Of a DNA stretch of 64,000 bases, positions 8,465 through 17,480 are shown in pieces; within the stretch, counting starts at the first letter, position 1, and every line of letters begins with the position of its first letter. Source of the DNA: Oscillospiraceae bacterium. GTDB taxonomy: Bacteria; Bacillota; Clostridia; Oscillospirales; Ruminococcaceae. The notes under the pieces were generated by a model that was not told the origin of the DNA, ran no database searches, and saw nothing but the letters and a program-made list of their open reading frames with translations. The stretch lies in the NCBI GenBank assembly GCA_024404875.1, contig JAKSPK010000005.1, positions 29,608 through 93,607 on the forward strand. Direction: 5' to 3'. Position numbers and translations under genes: made by a program.

Positions 8465-9433
8465 TTGGTCGGAACGGTTCTGCTTATCATCCTGTTCGTG
8501 CTGTGTGTGCTGCTGCTTTTGCCGGTGCGTGTGACGGGCTGGTTCCGTGACGGCAAATGGGCAGTTACGGTATATTATGCGTTTATCCGTGTGTTTCATA
8601 AGGAATCGGAGGAAAAGCCGGAGCCGCAGAAACCGCTGAAGCCGGAGGATCTGCCGGAGGGCGAAGCACCGCCGCCGAACCCGAAAACGGAGAAACCCGA
8701 GCAATCGAAAACCCCGGATGCGCCTGCAAAGCCGGAGCCTGCGGCTGCGGAGATTGTGCCAAAGCCGGAAACGGTGACGGATGTGCAGCCTGCTGCGAAA
8801 CCGCAGCCTGAGTCCGAGCCGGCTTTACATGAGCCGGAGCCCGTTGATCCGGAAGCGCTCGCTGACGATCCCGATATTCAGCCGATTTCCGGCGAAGAGC
8901 CTTGCCGGAAGCGGCGGAAGAAGAAAGAGAAACAGGACGAAGCCCTCACCGATGCAGAGCCGGAAAAGGAAAAACCGAAAAAGCGCGGCTTCATTCGCTG
9001 GATCAAGCCGGATTCTCTGAAAGGATGGCTTCGCCTTGCAAAGGACGGTCTCGGCGCATTGCCGCCCGCCCTGCGCTTTCTGACACGGCATCTGCATTTC
9101 CGTCATGTGAAGCTGTATCTTGCAGTTGCCTCGGATGATCCCGCAAATACCGCGACACTCTACGGCAAGATCTGTGCGGCGGCCTGCAATCTGCTGGCTG
9201 TGCTGCAATGCTGGGTGGATATCGAAACGGACGAAATCCGCATCCTCGCGGATTTTTACAATGAGAGCATCACATTCAGCGCCGCACTGGAGCTTCGCGT
9301 CTCACCGGCGGCAGCGATCCTCATGGTACTGATTCTCGGCATCCGGTTCCTGATCAATTCGATCCGGACATACCGCGCCGAGCGGAAGGATGAAAAGCTG
9401 CGCGCAAAGGAAACCGCGCCGGCAGAAATGTAA
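8465..9433 (+). CDS. DUF2953 membrane protein (YtfI-like)
   Basis: 322 residues. N-terminal hydrophobic helix (VGTVLLIILFVLCVLLLLPV), then a strongly Pro/Glu/Lys-rich linker (about residues 45-170), then a DUF2953-type domain including LHFRHVKLYLAVASDDPANT and a last hydrophobic stretch ending in RFLINSI. I chose the TTG at 8465, 8 nt after AAGGAGG; an in-frame GTG at 8447 would place that site inside the gene. It precedes ytfJ as in Bacillus ytfI-ytfJ, which suggests a forespore or envelope role linked to YtfJ. The long charged linker is unusual for this family. Function unknown. Confidence 0.75.
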   Translation: MVGTVLLIILFVLCVLLLLPVRVTGWFRDGKWAVTVYYAFIRVFHKESEEKPEPQKPLKPEDLPEGEAPPPNPKTEKPEQSKTPDAPAKPEPAAAEIVPKPETVTDVQPAAKPQPESEPALHEPEPVDPEALADDPDIQPISGEEPCRKRRKKKEKQDEALTDAEPEKEKPKKRGFIRWIKPDSLKGWLRLAKDGLGALPPALRFLTRHLHFRHVKLYLAVASDDPANTATLYGKICAAACNLLAVLQCWVDIETDEIRILADFYNESITFSAALELRVSPAAAILMVLILGIRFLINSIRTYRAERKDEKLRAKETAPAEM

Positions 9434-9501
9434 TACTATATATATTTATTCGCATCCGAGCGGGATATCCCCGCAAAACCATATTTCAGGAGGAATCAAT
9501 T

Positions 9502-9924
9502 ATGAGCGAACGCAGCAATGAGCATCCGGTACAGGAAACAATGCGCGTTACAATGGAACAGATCCGCGGCATGGTCGATGCAAACACGATCATTGGACAG
9601 CCGATCCAGTGCGAGAATGGCACGACCGTCGTCCCGATCTCGAAGGTCAGCTTCGGCTTTGCATCCGGCGGATCAGATCTGCCGACCAAGGTCGCAAAGG
9701 ATATGTTCGGCGGCGGCGGCGGCGCGGGCGTGACGATCTCCCCGGTCGCATTCCTCGTCATTATGCCGAATGATGTGAAGCTGCTTCAGCTTTCTGTCAA
9801 TGCGTCCACGCCGAATGCGCTCATCAATATGGTGCCGGATGTTATGGACAAGGTGACAGGCTTCCTCGCAGGCAGACAGGAAAAGAAGGCTGCCGCGGGC
9901 GAGACTACAGTCGAGAACGAATAA
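9502..9924 (+). CDS. ytfJ: Sporulation protein YtfJ (GerW family)
   Basis: 140 residues, matching the GerW/YtfJ family, which is needed for normal germination in Bacillus. Family marks: GQPIQCENGTTVVPISKVSF, the Gly-rich MFGGGGGAGVTISPVAFLVI, and a C-terminal helix IPDVMDKV-like region. AGGAGG precedes the ATG by about 9 nt. It sits between the DUF2953 gene and rluB, a conserved Firmicutes arrangement. In non-spore-forming Clostridia the family also persists, so presence does not prove sporulation. Confidence 0.9.
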   Translation: MSERSNEHPVQETMRVTMEQIRGMVDANTIIGQPIQCENGTTVVPISKVSFGFASGGSDLPTKVAKDMFGGGGGAGVTISPVAFLVIMPNDVKLLQLSVNASTPNALINMVPDVMDKVTGFLAGRQEKKAAAGETTVENE

Positions 9925-9995
9925 TCACCGGCAGGAGACTGCCGAACCGCAGTGCGCGGCCGTGAGACTGCGTATCTGCGGCGTCAGGAGATCTT

Positions 9996-10727
9996 ATGGA
10001 AAAAATCAGAGTTCAGAAATTGCTTGCGGATGCAGGATATTGCTCCCGCCGGAAGGCGGAATCCCTGATCGACGCGGGCAAGGTCAAATGCAACGGACAT
10101 CCCGTCCGGCTCGGCGATAAGGCACTTCCGACCGACATCATTACGGTCGGAGACGAGCGCGTCTTTATCCCGAAGAAGAAAGAATTCCGCTATATCATGC
10201 TGAATAAGCCGCGCGGCTATGTCACGACGCTCTCCGATGAACAGGGGCGGCGCTGCGTGACCGATCTGCTGGACGGCGTGGATACCCGCGTTTATCCGAT
10301 CGGCCGGCTCGACCGAAATTCCGAAGGCTTGCTGCTCTTTACAAATGACGGCGCCTTCGCAAACGGCATTATGCATCCTTCGCGGGAGGTCTCCAAGACC
10401 TACCGTGTGACGGTGCGTCCGCCGGTCTCGGAGGAGCAGCTTGCGCAGATGTCCACCGGCTTAACGCTTGATGACGGTTTCAAAACCGCGCCTGCGAACA
10501 TTGTGACACAGGTCACGGAGCCGACGAGAGTTGTATTGCTCGTGACGATCCACGAGGGCAAAAAACGCGAGGTACGCCGGATGTGCGATGCTGTCGGGCT
10601 GGAGGTCGCAAGACTGCGCAGAGTGTCGATCGGCCCTGTGAAGCTCGGTATGCTGAAGCCCGGCGAGTGGCGCGACCTGACGGCGGAGGAGCTGCGTGCG
10701 CTCCGCAATGCGATCGGAAAGGGATAA
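9996..10727 (+). CDS. rluB: Ribosomal large-subunit pseudouridine synthase, RluB type
   Basis: 243 residues. An N-terminal S4 RNA-binding domain (residues 3-60, RVQKLLADAGYCSRRKAESL) is followed by the RsuA/RluB catalytic domain with the active-site Asp in PIGRLDRNSEGLLLFTNDG and the motif GKKREVRRMCDAVGL. It would isomerise a uridine of 23S rRNA. The start has GGAG about 8 nt upstream. Third gene of the DUF2953-ytfJ-rluB unit. RluB versus RsuA or RluE specificity cannot be fixed by motif alone; context favours RluB. Confidence 0.92.
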   Translation: MEKIRVQKLLADAGYCSRRKAESLIDAGKVKCNGHPVRLGDKALPTDIITVGDERVFIPKKKEFRYIMLNKPRGYVTTLSDEQGRRCVTDLLDGVDTRVYPIGRLDRNSEGLLLFTNDGAFANGIMHPSREVSKTYRVTVRPPVSEEQLAQMSTGLTLDDGFKTAPANIVTQVTEPTRVVLLVTIHEGKKREVRRMCDAVGLEVARLRRVSIGPVKLGMLKPGEWRDLTAEELRALRNAIGKG

Positions 10728-10812
10728 TATGGACCTGCAATCGTGCCGGAGTCCGCGCAGAGGTCAAACGATTACCTGCGCGGGCCGGGCAGGATGTGCT
10801 GACAGGAAACAA

Positions 10813-10840
10813 AAAAGGGAAAGCCTCAGCCTTCCCTTTT
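10813..10840. terminator. Bidirectional terminator between rluB and the NUDIX gene
   Basis: AAAAGGGAA pairs with TTCCCTTTT around a short GC core; A and T runs on both sides let it serve both converging genes. Confidence 0.7.
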
Positions 10841-10843
10841 ATG

Positions 10844-11266
10844 TCACATAATGTGATTGTTCTGTTTGATTGCAGCGCGCGCTTTGTTCACAATGGTTTT
10901 GTCATTCTCATAGGTCAGCATATGGGAAGCGCGGACAATGTCCACCCAACGGATTTCAGCGATCTCTTCTTCCTGCGGCACATAATCATAATTGCGCGCC
11001 AGTGCGAGGAAGTAGACGACCACCTTCTGTGTATCCCGCCGCGGCGAATAGGAGACAGTCTCCCGAAAGGTTTGATCGAGAATCACATCCAGACCGGTTT
11101 CCTCCTTAATTTCGCGTCTTGCGGTTTCCAGCTCCGTTTCATCGCCCTCGACATGACCTTTGGGAAACGACCAGTGGCCGCTGTTGATGTGTTTAATCAG
11201 CAGGATCTCGATATTTCCGTGAAACCGCCGGTACACGATCGCGCCGCAGGACTTTTCATGCAGCAT
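10844..11266 (-). CDS. NUDIX hydrolase (diadenosine tetraphosphatase-like)
   Basis: 140 residues with a complete NUDIX box (GX5EX7REUXEEXGU) beginning at GHVEGDETE. The preceding ILLIKHINSGHWSFPKGH is typical of bacterial Ap4A hydrolases / MutT-like house-cleaning enzymes. The ATG at 11266 follows AAAGGAA by about 7 nt; longer in-frame starts exist but would contain the promoter at 11316-11344. Substrate inferred, not shown. Confidence 0.88.
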   Translation of the reverse strand: MLHEKSCGAIVYRRFHGNIEILLIKHINSGHWSFPKGHVEGDETELETARREIKEETGLDVILDQTFRETVSYSPRRDTQKVVVYFLALARNYDYVPQEEEIAEIRWVDIVRASHMLTYENDKTIVNKARAAIKQNNHIM

Positions 11267-11315
11267 TCCAAAGTTCCTTTCGTATGGATTTTGCAACGGG
11301 TTGTTGTTATTTAAC

Positions 11316-11344
11316 ATTATAACACAAACAGCAGAATTTGTAAA
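11316..11344 (-). promoter_or_regulatory. Promoter of the NUDIX gene
   Basis: Minus strand TTTACA (complement of 11339-11344), 17 bp, TATAAT (complement of 11316-11321), about 50 bp before the chosen start. Confidence 0.75.
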
Positions 11345-11423
11345 CACCTTTTGACAGAAAATCTCACAGCTTTGCGGAAAATAGTGACCGCGTACAAATA
11401 TAAACAGAAAGGATTTGTTTGAT

Positions 11424-12677
11424 ATGAACAAAAAAACTGCTTTCAGCGCAGCTGACATTCTCCTGCCCGATCAGCAGCATATGTCCGGTGTCTGGGCGGT
11501 CTGCGCCTGCGATCAGTACACCGGTGAACCGGCATACTGGGCGGAGACTGATCGCCTCGCGGGCGAAAAGTACTCTGCACTCCGGCTGATTCTGCCGGAG
11601 GTTTATCTGGAGGATGCTGATGTGACTGAGCGCATCGCGAAGATCCAGCAGACGATGCAGGAGTATCTCAGCGCAGGCGTTTTTGCGGAATACAAAAATT
11701 CCATGGTTTACATTGAGCGCATTCAGTCCGACGGCAAGATGCGCGCGGGTTTGATCGGAAAGATCGACCTGGAACAGTATGATTACACGAAGGGCTCTGT
11801 TTCGCCTGTCCGTGCGACAGAGGCGACCGTTCCGGAGCGCATCCCGCCTCGTGTCCGGATCCGCCGCGGTGCAGCGCTGGAACTGCCGCATATTATGATT
11901 TTGCTCGATGATACGAAGAAAACTGTCATCGAACCGCTTGCCGAAAAGACTGGTTCTCTGCAGAAACTCTATGATACGGAGCTGATGCAGGGCGGCGGTG
12001 CGATCAAGGGCTGGCTTGTCCCTGCGGATGAGCAGGCGCGGATTCTCGATGCATTGACTGCACTCGGCACGGAGTCCGGCGAGGAGCATCCGCTTGTCTA
12101 TGCAATGGGAGACGGCAACCATTCCCTCGCGACCGCGAAGGCATTTTATGAGGAATGGAAGGCTGCAAATCCCGGCGTCGATACCGAAAACGCACCGATG
12201 CGCTATGCGCTGGTCGAGCTGGTCAATCTCCACAGTCCGGCGCTCGAATTTGAGGCAATCCACCGCATCCTCAATCAGGTTGATGCGGAGAAGCTGCTCG
12301 CGGATATGACGGCGGCACTGGATCTGCGCACGGATGCAGAATCCGCACAGCGTTTCGAGGTCATTCTCGGCGGTAAAACAACCGCTTACTATATCCACAA
12401 GCCGGCCTCGAATCTGACAGTCGGCAGCGTACAGAGCTTCCTGGATGCATGGCTCCGCGAGAACGGCGGCAAGATCGACTATATCCACGGAGCGGAGGTT
12501 GTCGCATCGCTTGCGGCCGAGCCGAACAGTATGGGCATTCTTCTGCCGGATATGCAGAAATCGGAGCTGTTCCCGACCGTTATCAAGGACGGCGCACTGC
12601 CCCGCAAGACATTTTCGATGGGTCATGCGGCGGATAAGCGTTTCTATATGGAGTGCCGGCGGATTACGACGGCGTGA
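11424..12677 (+). CDS. DUF1015 family protein
   Basis: 417 residues, full length for DUF1015. Recognisable features: an early ADILLPD, VCACDQYTGEPAYW, and MGDGNHSLATAKAFYEEWK, the best conserved stretch of the family, whose Asp-Gly-Asn-His looks catalytic or ligand binding. The ATG at 11424 follows AGAAAGGA by about 10 nt; an in-frame TTG three codons earlier is less likely. The family often lies near serine-biosynthesis genes in Clostridia, but no such gene is adjacent here. Biochemical function unknown. Confidence 0.85.
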   Translation: MNKKTAFSAADILLPDQQHMSGVWAVCACDQYTGEPAYWAETDRLAGEKYSALRLILPEVYLEDADVTERIAKIQQTMQEYLSAGVFAEYKNSMVYIERIQSDGKMRAGLIGKIDLEQYDYTKGSVSPVRATEATVPERIPPRVRIRRGAALELPHIMILLDDTKKTVIEPLAEKTGSLQKLYDTELMQGGGAIKGWLVPADEQARILDALTALGTESGEEHPLVYAMGDGNHSLATAKAFYEEWKAANPGVDTENAPMRYALVELVNLHSPALEFEAIHRILNQVDAEKLLADMTAALDLRTDAESAQRFEVILGGKTTAYYIHKPASNLTVGSVQSFLDAWLRENGGKIDYIHGAEVVASLAAEPNSMGILLPDMQKSELFPTVIKDGALPRKTFSMGHAADKRFYMECRRITTA

Positions 12678-12822
12678 CAGTTTGATGAATATTCTGCGGA
12701 ATCTATATGCAATTATCTTGTATCCTCTTGAAAAACAGTGAAATATATGCTTTACCCCGGCAGTGCCCGGCTCCGATATAATACCAGGTTATGAAATCCG
12801 GCGCTTTTATTTTTCGTATCCA

Positions 12823-12851
12823 TTGCACTTTTCTCCATAATATGCTATAAT
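12823..12851 (+). promoter_or_regulatory. Promoter of the LRR-glycosyltransferase operon
   Basis: TTGCAC (12823-12828), 17 bp, TATAAT (12846-12851) with TGC extended -10. The transcript would carry a leader of about 178 nt. Confidence 0.75.
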
Positions 12852-12896
12852 AGGAACAGATTCCCGCACATTCAGATGACGGTTTATATGACGATC

Positions 12897-12940
12897 AAGG
12901 GGTGGAAACAGTCGGGCGCATCGTCCGGTTTTCACCCCTT
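12897..12940 (+). promoter_or_regulatory. Leader hairpin of the LRR operon
   Basis: AAGGGGTGGAAA (12897-12908) pairs with TTTTCACCCCTT (12929-12940), with CGG-rich bases in the loop. No T run follows, so it looks like an RNA structure in the 5' leader rather than a terminator. Confidence 0.4.
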
Positions 12941-13035
12941 CACACTTTGAATCGCAGAGCGAAACCGGCTGTGAGAGTGTGACGGTGTGCCTTTCACAAA
13001 TTGGAAGCCGGCATTGCCGGAAAGGAGATTTCAGT

Positions 13036-14232
13036 ATGAAACAGAAGTTCCTGTGCGCCGGAAGCGGTATGCTTGCGGCGCTGACGATGCTCGCCGTATG
13101 TACGGTCAGCGTTGCTGCCGAAGAATCGGAGGGTTCCGAGGAGATCGTGACCTATACCAGCGGTGACTACACCTATTCACGCCTTGTTGAGAGCGATAAC
13201 GAGGAGAACAAAGCAGCCTGTATCATCAGCTATACTGGCAGCGAGACCGATGTCGTGATTCCGGATCAAATTGATGGACTGGATGTTGTCCAGCTCGGCG
13301 ACACCGCTTTCGCCGGCAGCCGCCGGATCGAGCGCGTGACGCTCCCTTCACATTTGCAGGATCTCGGCTCCTATACTTTCGCAGAATGTCCGGGTATTCT
13401 GGAATACAAGGTCGCGGAGGACAATGTTAATTTTGAATCGCGCGAGGGTGTGCTTTATACGGCTGACGGCTATACGCTTCTGCGCTATCCGCTCGGCACG
13501 ATGCCGGAAAAGGTCACAGTGCCGGAAGGTGTTAAAATGGTCGGCAATGTCGCATTCACCTGCAGTGCGGACATCAAGGAGATTGAGCTGCCGGATTCGC
13601 TCGAAATAATCGGCGTCTCAGCCTTCTCGGACTGCCCGCAGCTGGAAAGCGTGGTGATCCCGGAGGGTGTTGAACTGATTGACAGCTTTGCTTTCAATAG
13701 CTGCAAAAAGCTCAAATCGGTCAAGCTGCCGACCACGTTGCTCCAGATCGGCGACGGTGCTTTTTCCGCGACTGCGCTGACAGAGATCAGCCTGCCGAGC
13801 AGTCTGCAAAAGATCGGCATGCAGGCATTTGCCTCGACGAAGCTCACCGAGGCCCGCATTCCGGCGAGCGTTACAGATATCGGCTATTCGGCGTTCGGCT
13901 GGGATGTCAGAGCCGACGGTGAACTGATCATGAATGAGAATTTTGTAATCTACGGCGAAAAGGGCTCTGTCGCCCATGAATATTGCTTTGATTCAGATGA
14001 CGGCAACCACTTCATCTTTATCGAAGACACCAGCCAATCGGACAGCACTGCAGAGAGCAGCACCGATGAAAGTGCAGCTGCAGAAAGCGCGGCGGAGCAA
14101 TCCGACAGCAGTACCGGTATTTCCGGTCGTGCTATTGGAATTGCGGGCTGTGCTGCGGCAATGATCGGCATTCTCATTGCGGCCGTGGTGAGCGGCAAGA
14201 AATCCAAAAAGGAGACCGGAAAAGATGAATAA
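13036..14232 (+). CDS. Secreted BspA-type leucine-rich-repeat protein, membrane anchored
   Basis: 398 residues. Signal peptide at 1-28 (ending CTVSVAAEE), then LRR_5/BspA repeats from about 80 to 290 with recurring phrases such as VTLPSHLQDLGSYTFAEC and LPDSLEIIGVSAFSDC, a Ser/Glu/Ala-rich spacer (about 330-360), a membrane helix (GIAGCAAAMIGILIAAVVSG) and a Lys-rich end. The repeats therefore face outside on a C-terminal anchor. AAAGGAGA precedes the ATG by about 8 nt. It overlaps the next LRR gene by 8 bp. BspA-like repeats often mediate binding to proteins or carbohydrates; the ligand here is unknown. Confidence 0.85.
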   Translation: MKQKFLCAGSGMLAALTMLAVCTVSVAAEESEGSEEIVTYTSGDYTYSRLVESDNEENKAACIISYTGSETDVVIPDQIDGLDVVQLGDTAFAGSRRIERVTLPSHLQDLGSYTFAECPGILEYKVAEDNVNFESREGVLYTADGYTLLRYPLGTMPEKVTVPEGVKMVGNVAFTCSADIKEIELPDSLEIIGVSAFSDCPQLESVVIPEGVELIDSFAFNSCKKLKSVKLPTTLLQIGDGAFSATALTEISLPSSLQKIGMQAFASTKLTEARIPASVTDIGYSAFGWDVRADGELIMNENFVIYGEKGSVAHEYCFDSDDGNHFIFIEDTSQSDSTAESSTDESAAAESAAEQSDSSTGISGRAIGIAGCAAAMIGILIAAVVSGKKSKKETGKDE

Positions 14233-15703
14233 AGCACGGAAATGGCTTGCCGGTATCAGCGCAGGTCTTCTGATGCTGACGGTATCCATGCCGGCATTTG
14301 CGGAGGATGCGCCGGCGGAGGACGAGGGCATCAAAGTTGGTGATCTGACCTTTGCCGAGACGGACGGCGGCTATCAGCTTATCGGCGCAGCAGAGACAGT
14401 GACCGATGTCAAAGTGCCGGAGAAGGTCGAGGGCGAAAAGGTCGTTGCGATCGGAGACGGCGCATTCAATGAATGTGTTTCGCTGACAAGCGTGACGCTG
14501 CCTGATTCGCTGGAAAAGATCGGCGCGGGCGCATTCTATTACTGTATGGCACTGAAGGAGCTGGATATTCCGGATTCTGTCACGGAGATCGGCGCCTATG
14601 CCTTTGCAAACTGCTATGCACTGAAACAAATCACGCTGCCGGAGAGTCTGGAGGTGCTGTCATCCTATACATTCTCCTACGACATCGCGCTGGAGGAGCT
14701 GACGTTGCCGGAGAATCTGGTGCAGATCAAGCCGATGAGCATCGCCAGCTGCTTTCTGCTGAAAACGGTGCACATTCCTGCCTCTGTGCAGCAGATTGAC
14801 GAAATGGCGCTCGTCGCCAATATGGGATTGACAAACATCGACATTGCAAAGGAAAATAACAACTATACGACCGACAGCGCAGGTGCGGTGCTGTCAAAGG
14901 ACGGCAGCAAACTGCTGATCTATCCGGCGGGCAATACTGCGGAGTCCTATGATATTCCGGCAGGTGTTGCTGTGATCGACGCGTATGCATTCACCTCAGC
15001 ACTCAAGCTGAAAAAGGTCACGCTGCCGGATTCTGTTGAAAAGATCGGCGAGTGCGCATTCTCCGGATGCAGCAGCCTTGAGACATTTGATTTTCCGAAG
15101 CAGCTGACGGCGATCCCTGCCAGTCTCCTGGCGGACTGTGAATCGCTCAGCAGCTTTGTAATCCCGGATACGGTCACGGAGATCGGCGACTATGCGTTTT
15201 ATGGCTGCAAAGCGCTTTCCGGCGTGACAATCCCGGAGAGCGTGACGAAGATCGGACCCTATGCATTCTGCGGCTGCGATGTCATGAATGAGATGACCGT
15301 GCCGAAATCGGTGACGGAGATCGGTGACTGTGCATTTGGCTTTGAGCTCGTGAAGGATGAGGAGAGCGGCGCGGAAACTCCGGCAGTTCGTTCGGATTTC
15401 ACGCTTGCAGGACGCTTCGGTTCTGCTGCGAAGACCTATGCAGAGGCCAGCGGTGTGAAATTTAAGCAGATCGGACTCAGCCCGGTGATGGTGGTTATGA
15501 TTGTCGTTGCGGTACTGGCTGTGCTGGGCATCATTCTGGCACTCGTTATCCCGAACCGCAAAAAGCCGGAAGCTGAAACAGAATCACCGGCTGATCCGGA
15601 CTATGCGGGCATTCTTGCGGACGATGAGGAAAGCGGCGATCCTTATGACCGCACCAACGGCATTCAGCCGGAAGACAACAATTCAGAGACTGTAGGTAAG
15701 TGA
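14225..15703 (+). CDS. Second secreted BspA-type leucine-rich-repeat protein, membrane anchored
   Basis: 492 residues with the architecture of its neighbour: signal peptide (residues 1-26, VSMPAFAED), about a dozen LRR_5 repeats (for example VTLPDSLEKIGAGAFYYC and IPESVTKIGPYAFCGC), membrane helix VMVVMIVVAVLAVLGIILAL and an acidic cytosolic tail of about 55 residues. The two proteins look like paralogues from a duplication. The start overlaps the previous gene, so translation is probably coupled. A 4-bp gap leads to the GT-C-like gene. The cytosolic tail, longer than in the first protein, could contact the downstream enzymes; that is conjecture. Confidence 0.85.
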   Translation: MNKARKWLAGISAGLLMLTVSMPAFAEDAPAEDEGIKVGDLTFAETDGGYQLIGAAETVTDVKVPEKVEGEKVVAIGDGAFNECVSLTSVTLPDSLEKIGAGAFYYCMALKELDIPDSVTEIGAYAFANCYALKQITLPESLEVLSSYTFSYDIALEELTLPENLVQIKPMSIASCFLLKTVHIPASVQQIDEMALVANMGLTNIDIAKENNNYTTDSAGAVLSKDGSKLLIYPAGNTAESYDIPAGVAVIDAYAFTSALKLKKVTLPDSVEKIGECAFSGCSSLETFDFPKQLTAIPASLLADCESLSSFVIPDTVTEIGDYAFYGCKALSGVTIPESVTKIGPYAFCGCDVMNEMTVPKSVTEIGDCAFGFELVKDEESGAETPAVRSDFTLAGRFGSAAKTYAEASGVKFKQIGLSPVMVVMIVVAVLAVLGIILALVIPNRKKPEAETESPADPDYAGILADDEESGDPYDRTNGIQPEDNNSETVGK

Positions 15704-15707
15704 GCAT

Positions 15708-17480
15708 ATGAAAAAAATACAGATCGGTTCAGTTCTCGAAAAGACAGGACTTTATGTAGTCGGCGTGATCTCATTTCTGATAGCGCTGTTCCTTTCGCTG
15801 GTCAGTCTGCTGCACACGACTGTAGTTGCGAAGGTTAATGAAGGCGAGGGCGTGCAGTCGATCGTCTATCATATCAAGGAGCGCGTCGAATCGGTGTACT
15901 ATCTGAATGACAATTTAATTGTCAATCTGTTGGTACTGGTTTTCCTGCTGGTCGCCTGCTTTGCGCTTATCAAGCGGCTGAAGTTTCGGATTTCCACACG
16001 GATGCTGGGCCGGCTGATGTTTCTCTGGACATTCATACTCGGTGTGGTCTGGGTGCTTTCCTCGCAGTCTGCGCCGACGGAGGACTCCGGCACAGTCACC
16101 TCGGCATCGTGGGCATTCGCTGAGGATAACTACAGCTGTCTGCGCGATATCCGGTATTTCCACAACTACGCATTCCAGCTCGGCTATGTATTGTTCAATG
16201 AGTGGATCATCCGCTTTATTCAGTTTTTCAAGCATATGGATAATCTGATGCCGCTGGAGATTCTGAATGCGGTGTTCCTCGGCATTATCAATCTGTTCCT
16301 CGTGAAAATCGCGGACAAGCTGTTCGGCGACCGCCGTGTGACGATTCTTGCGGCGATCCTGCTGGCACTCAGCACCGCACCGATCATCTCCTGCTCGTTT
16401 GTCTACGGTATCTATCCGGGCATGATGTTTGCGGTGATTGCGCTCTACTGCGAGATCTGTTATCTGAAAGAGACCGACCTGAAAAAAGGCATTCTCTATG
16501 CGGTTCCGGCAGCACTCTGCATTACGCTGGCCGTCATGATCAAATCAAACTATATGATCTGGCTGGTCGCGATGCTGCTGATTGCTGCGGTCAGGCTGAT
16601 CGGCAGAAAGAAATTCCTTCGCGATGGCATCTTCATTGTCGTGACGGCGGTCATGGCGCTGAATGTTCAGTCGCTGGTCATCCGGCATTATGAGAAGAAA
16701 GCCGGCGTTGAGATCACCGGAATCATCCCTTATACAGCATGGATCGCGATGGGCATCAACGAGAGCGAGGACGCGCCCGGCTGGTATAATTATGGCTATA
16801 CGCTTGGCTCGATCGAGCAGGCGAATTTCGACGAAGAGGTTGCTGCGGAGCATATCTCGGAGATTCTGCATAACCGCATTGAATATCTCCTGAAGCATTC
16901 GCAGTACACGAATGATTTCTTCTATTATAAAAATGTCTCCCAGTGGAACGACACATCTTATCAGTCGATCTGGAACAATCAGGTGCGCGGACAGTATAAG
17001 GAGAAGAATGCCTTTGCTGCGTGGGTCTGCGGAAAAGGTGAGCCGACCGTGAAGAAGCTCATGGACTATTTTGCACAGCTCATTTTCTTTGGCTTCTGTA
17101 TCGGCTGTCTGGCATTGATTCGTTCGAAGAACTTTATGCTGACGCCGCTGCCGGTCGTATTCCTTGGCGGATTTTTCTACCATATGATCGGCGAGGGCAA
17201 ATCACAGTATGTGCTGCCGTATTTTATTGTAATGTGTGCCTTTGCAGCATACGGCATCGTGAAACTCAGCGACTGGGTGGCGGTACGGATCAATTCGGAT
17301 TATTACCGCTTATATTGGTTGATCGGCAGCGAAAAGCCGGAGCCTGTCGCTGAAGCCGCGGCAGAGAGTGCACCGGCAGAAGCAGCGGAGACTGTGACGG
17401 AGACGGCTGCTGTACAGCCCGAAAAAGACGAAAAGCATGGCAGAGAAACCGCAGCAGCGGAGGAGAAAAACAATGACTGA
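15708..17480 (+). CDS. Polytopic GT-C / PMT-like membrane glycosyltransferase (predicted)
   Basis: 590 residues with about ten or more membrane helices, and an extracytoplasmic region near residues 330-430 containing AFAAWVCGKG and many Tyr/Trp. The layout (first large loop with DNYSCLRDIRYFHNYAF, then repeated helices) resembles lipid-phospho-sugar-dependent GT-C enzymes (GT39/ArnT/PMT), though no diagnostic DD/DE signature is certain. An Ala/Glu-rich cytosolic tail covers about 545-590. It lies directly before a GT2 enzyme of the polyprenyl-phosphate-sugar synthase kind, the usual supplier of donor for such transferases. Function is inferred from topology and neighbours. Confidence 0.6.
   Translation: MKKIQIGSVLEKTGLYVVGVISFLIALFLSLVSLLHTTVVAKVNEGEGVQSIVYHIKERVESVYYLNDNLIVNLLVLVFLLVACFALIKRLKFRISTRMLGRLMFLWTFILGVVWVLSSQSAPTEDSGTVTSASWAFAEDNYSCLRDIRYFHNYAFQLGYVLFNEWIIRFIQFFKHMDNLMPLEILNAVFLGIINLFLVKIADKLFGDRRVTILAAILLALSTAPIISCSFVYGIYPGMMFAVIALYCEICYLKETDLKKGILYAVPAALCITLAVMIKSNYMIWLVAMLLIAAVRLIGRKKFLRDGIFIVVTAVMALNVQSLVIRHYEKKAGVEITGIIPYTAWIAMGINESEDAPGWYNYGYTLGSIEQANFDEEVAAEHISEILHNRIEYLLKHSQYTNDFFYYKNVSQWNDTSYQSIWNNQVRGQYKEKNAFAAWVCGKGEPTVKKLMDYFAQLIFFGFCIGCLALIRSKNFMLTPLPVVFLGGFFYHMIGEGKSQYVLPYFIVMCAFAAYGIVKLSDWVAVRINSDYYRLYWLIGSEKPEPVAEAAAESAPAEAAETVTETAAVQPEKDEKHGRETAAAEEKNND

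Larger units (their letters stand above)
12678..13035. other. Intergenic leader region before the LRR operon
   Basis: Contains the LRR operon promoter (12823-12851) and a hairpin in the untranslated leader (12897-12940). No terminator for the DUF1015 gene was recognised and no small gene is convincing. Confidence 0.5.

Noticed and set aside
12897-12940. Hairpin as terminator of the DUF1015 gene
   Set aside because: It lies downstream of the LRR promoter and lacks a T run.
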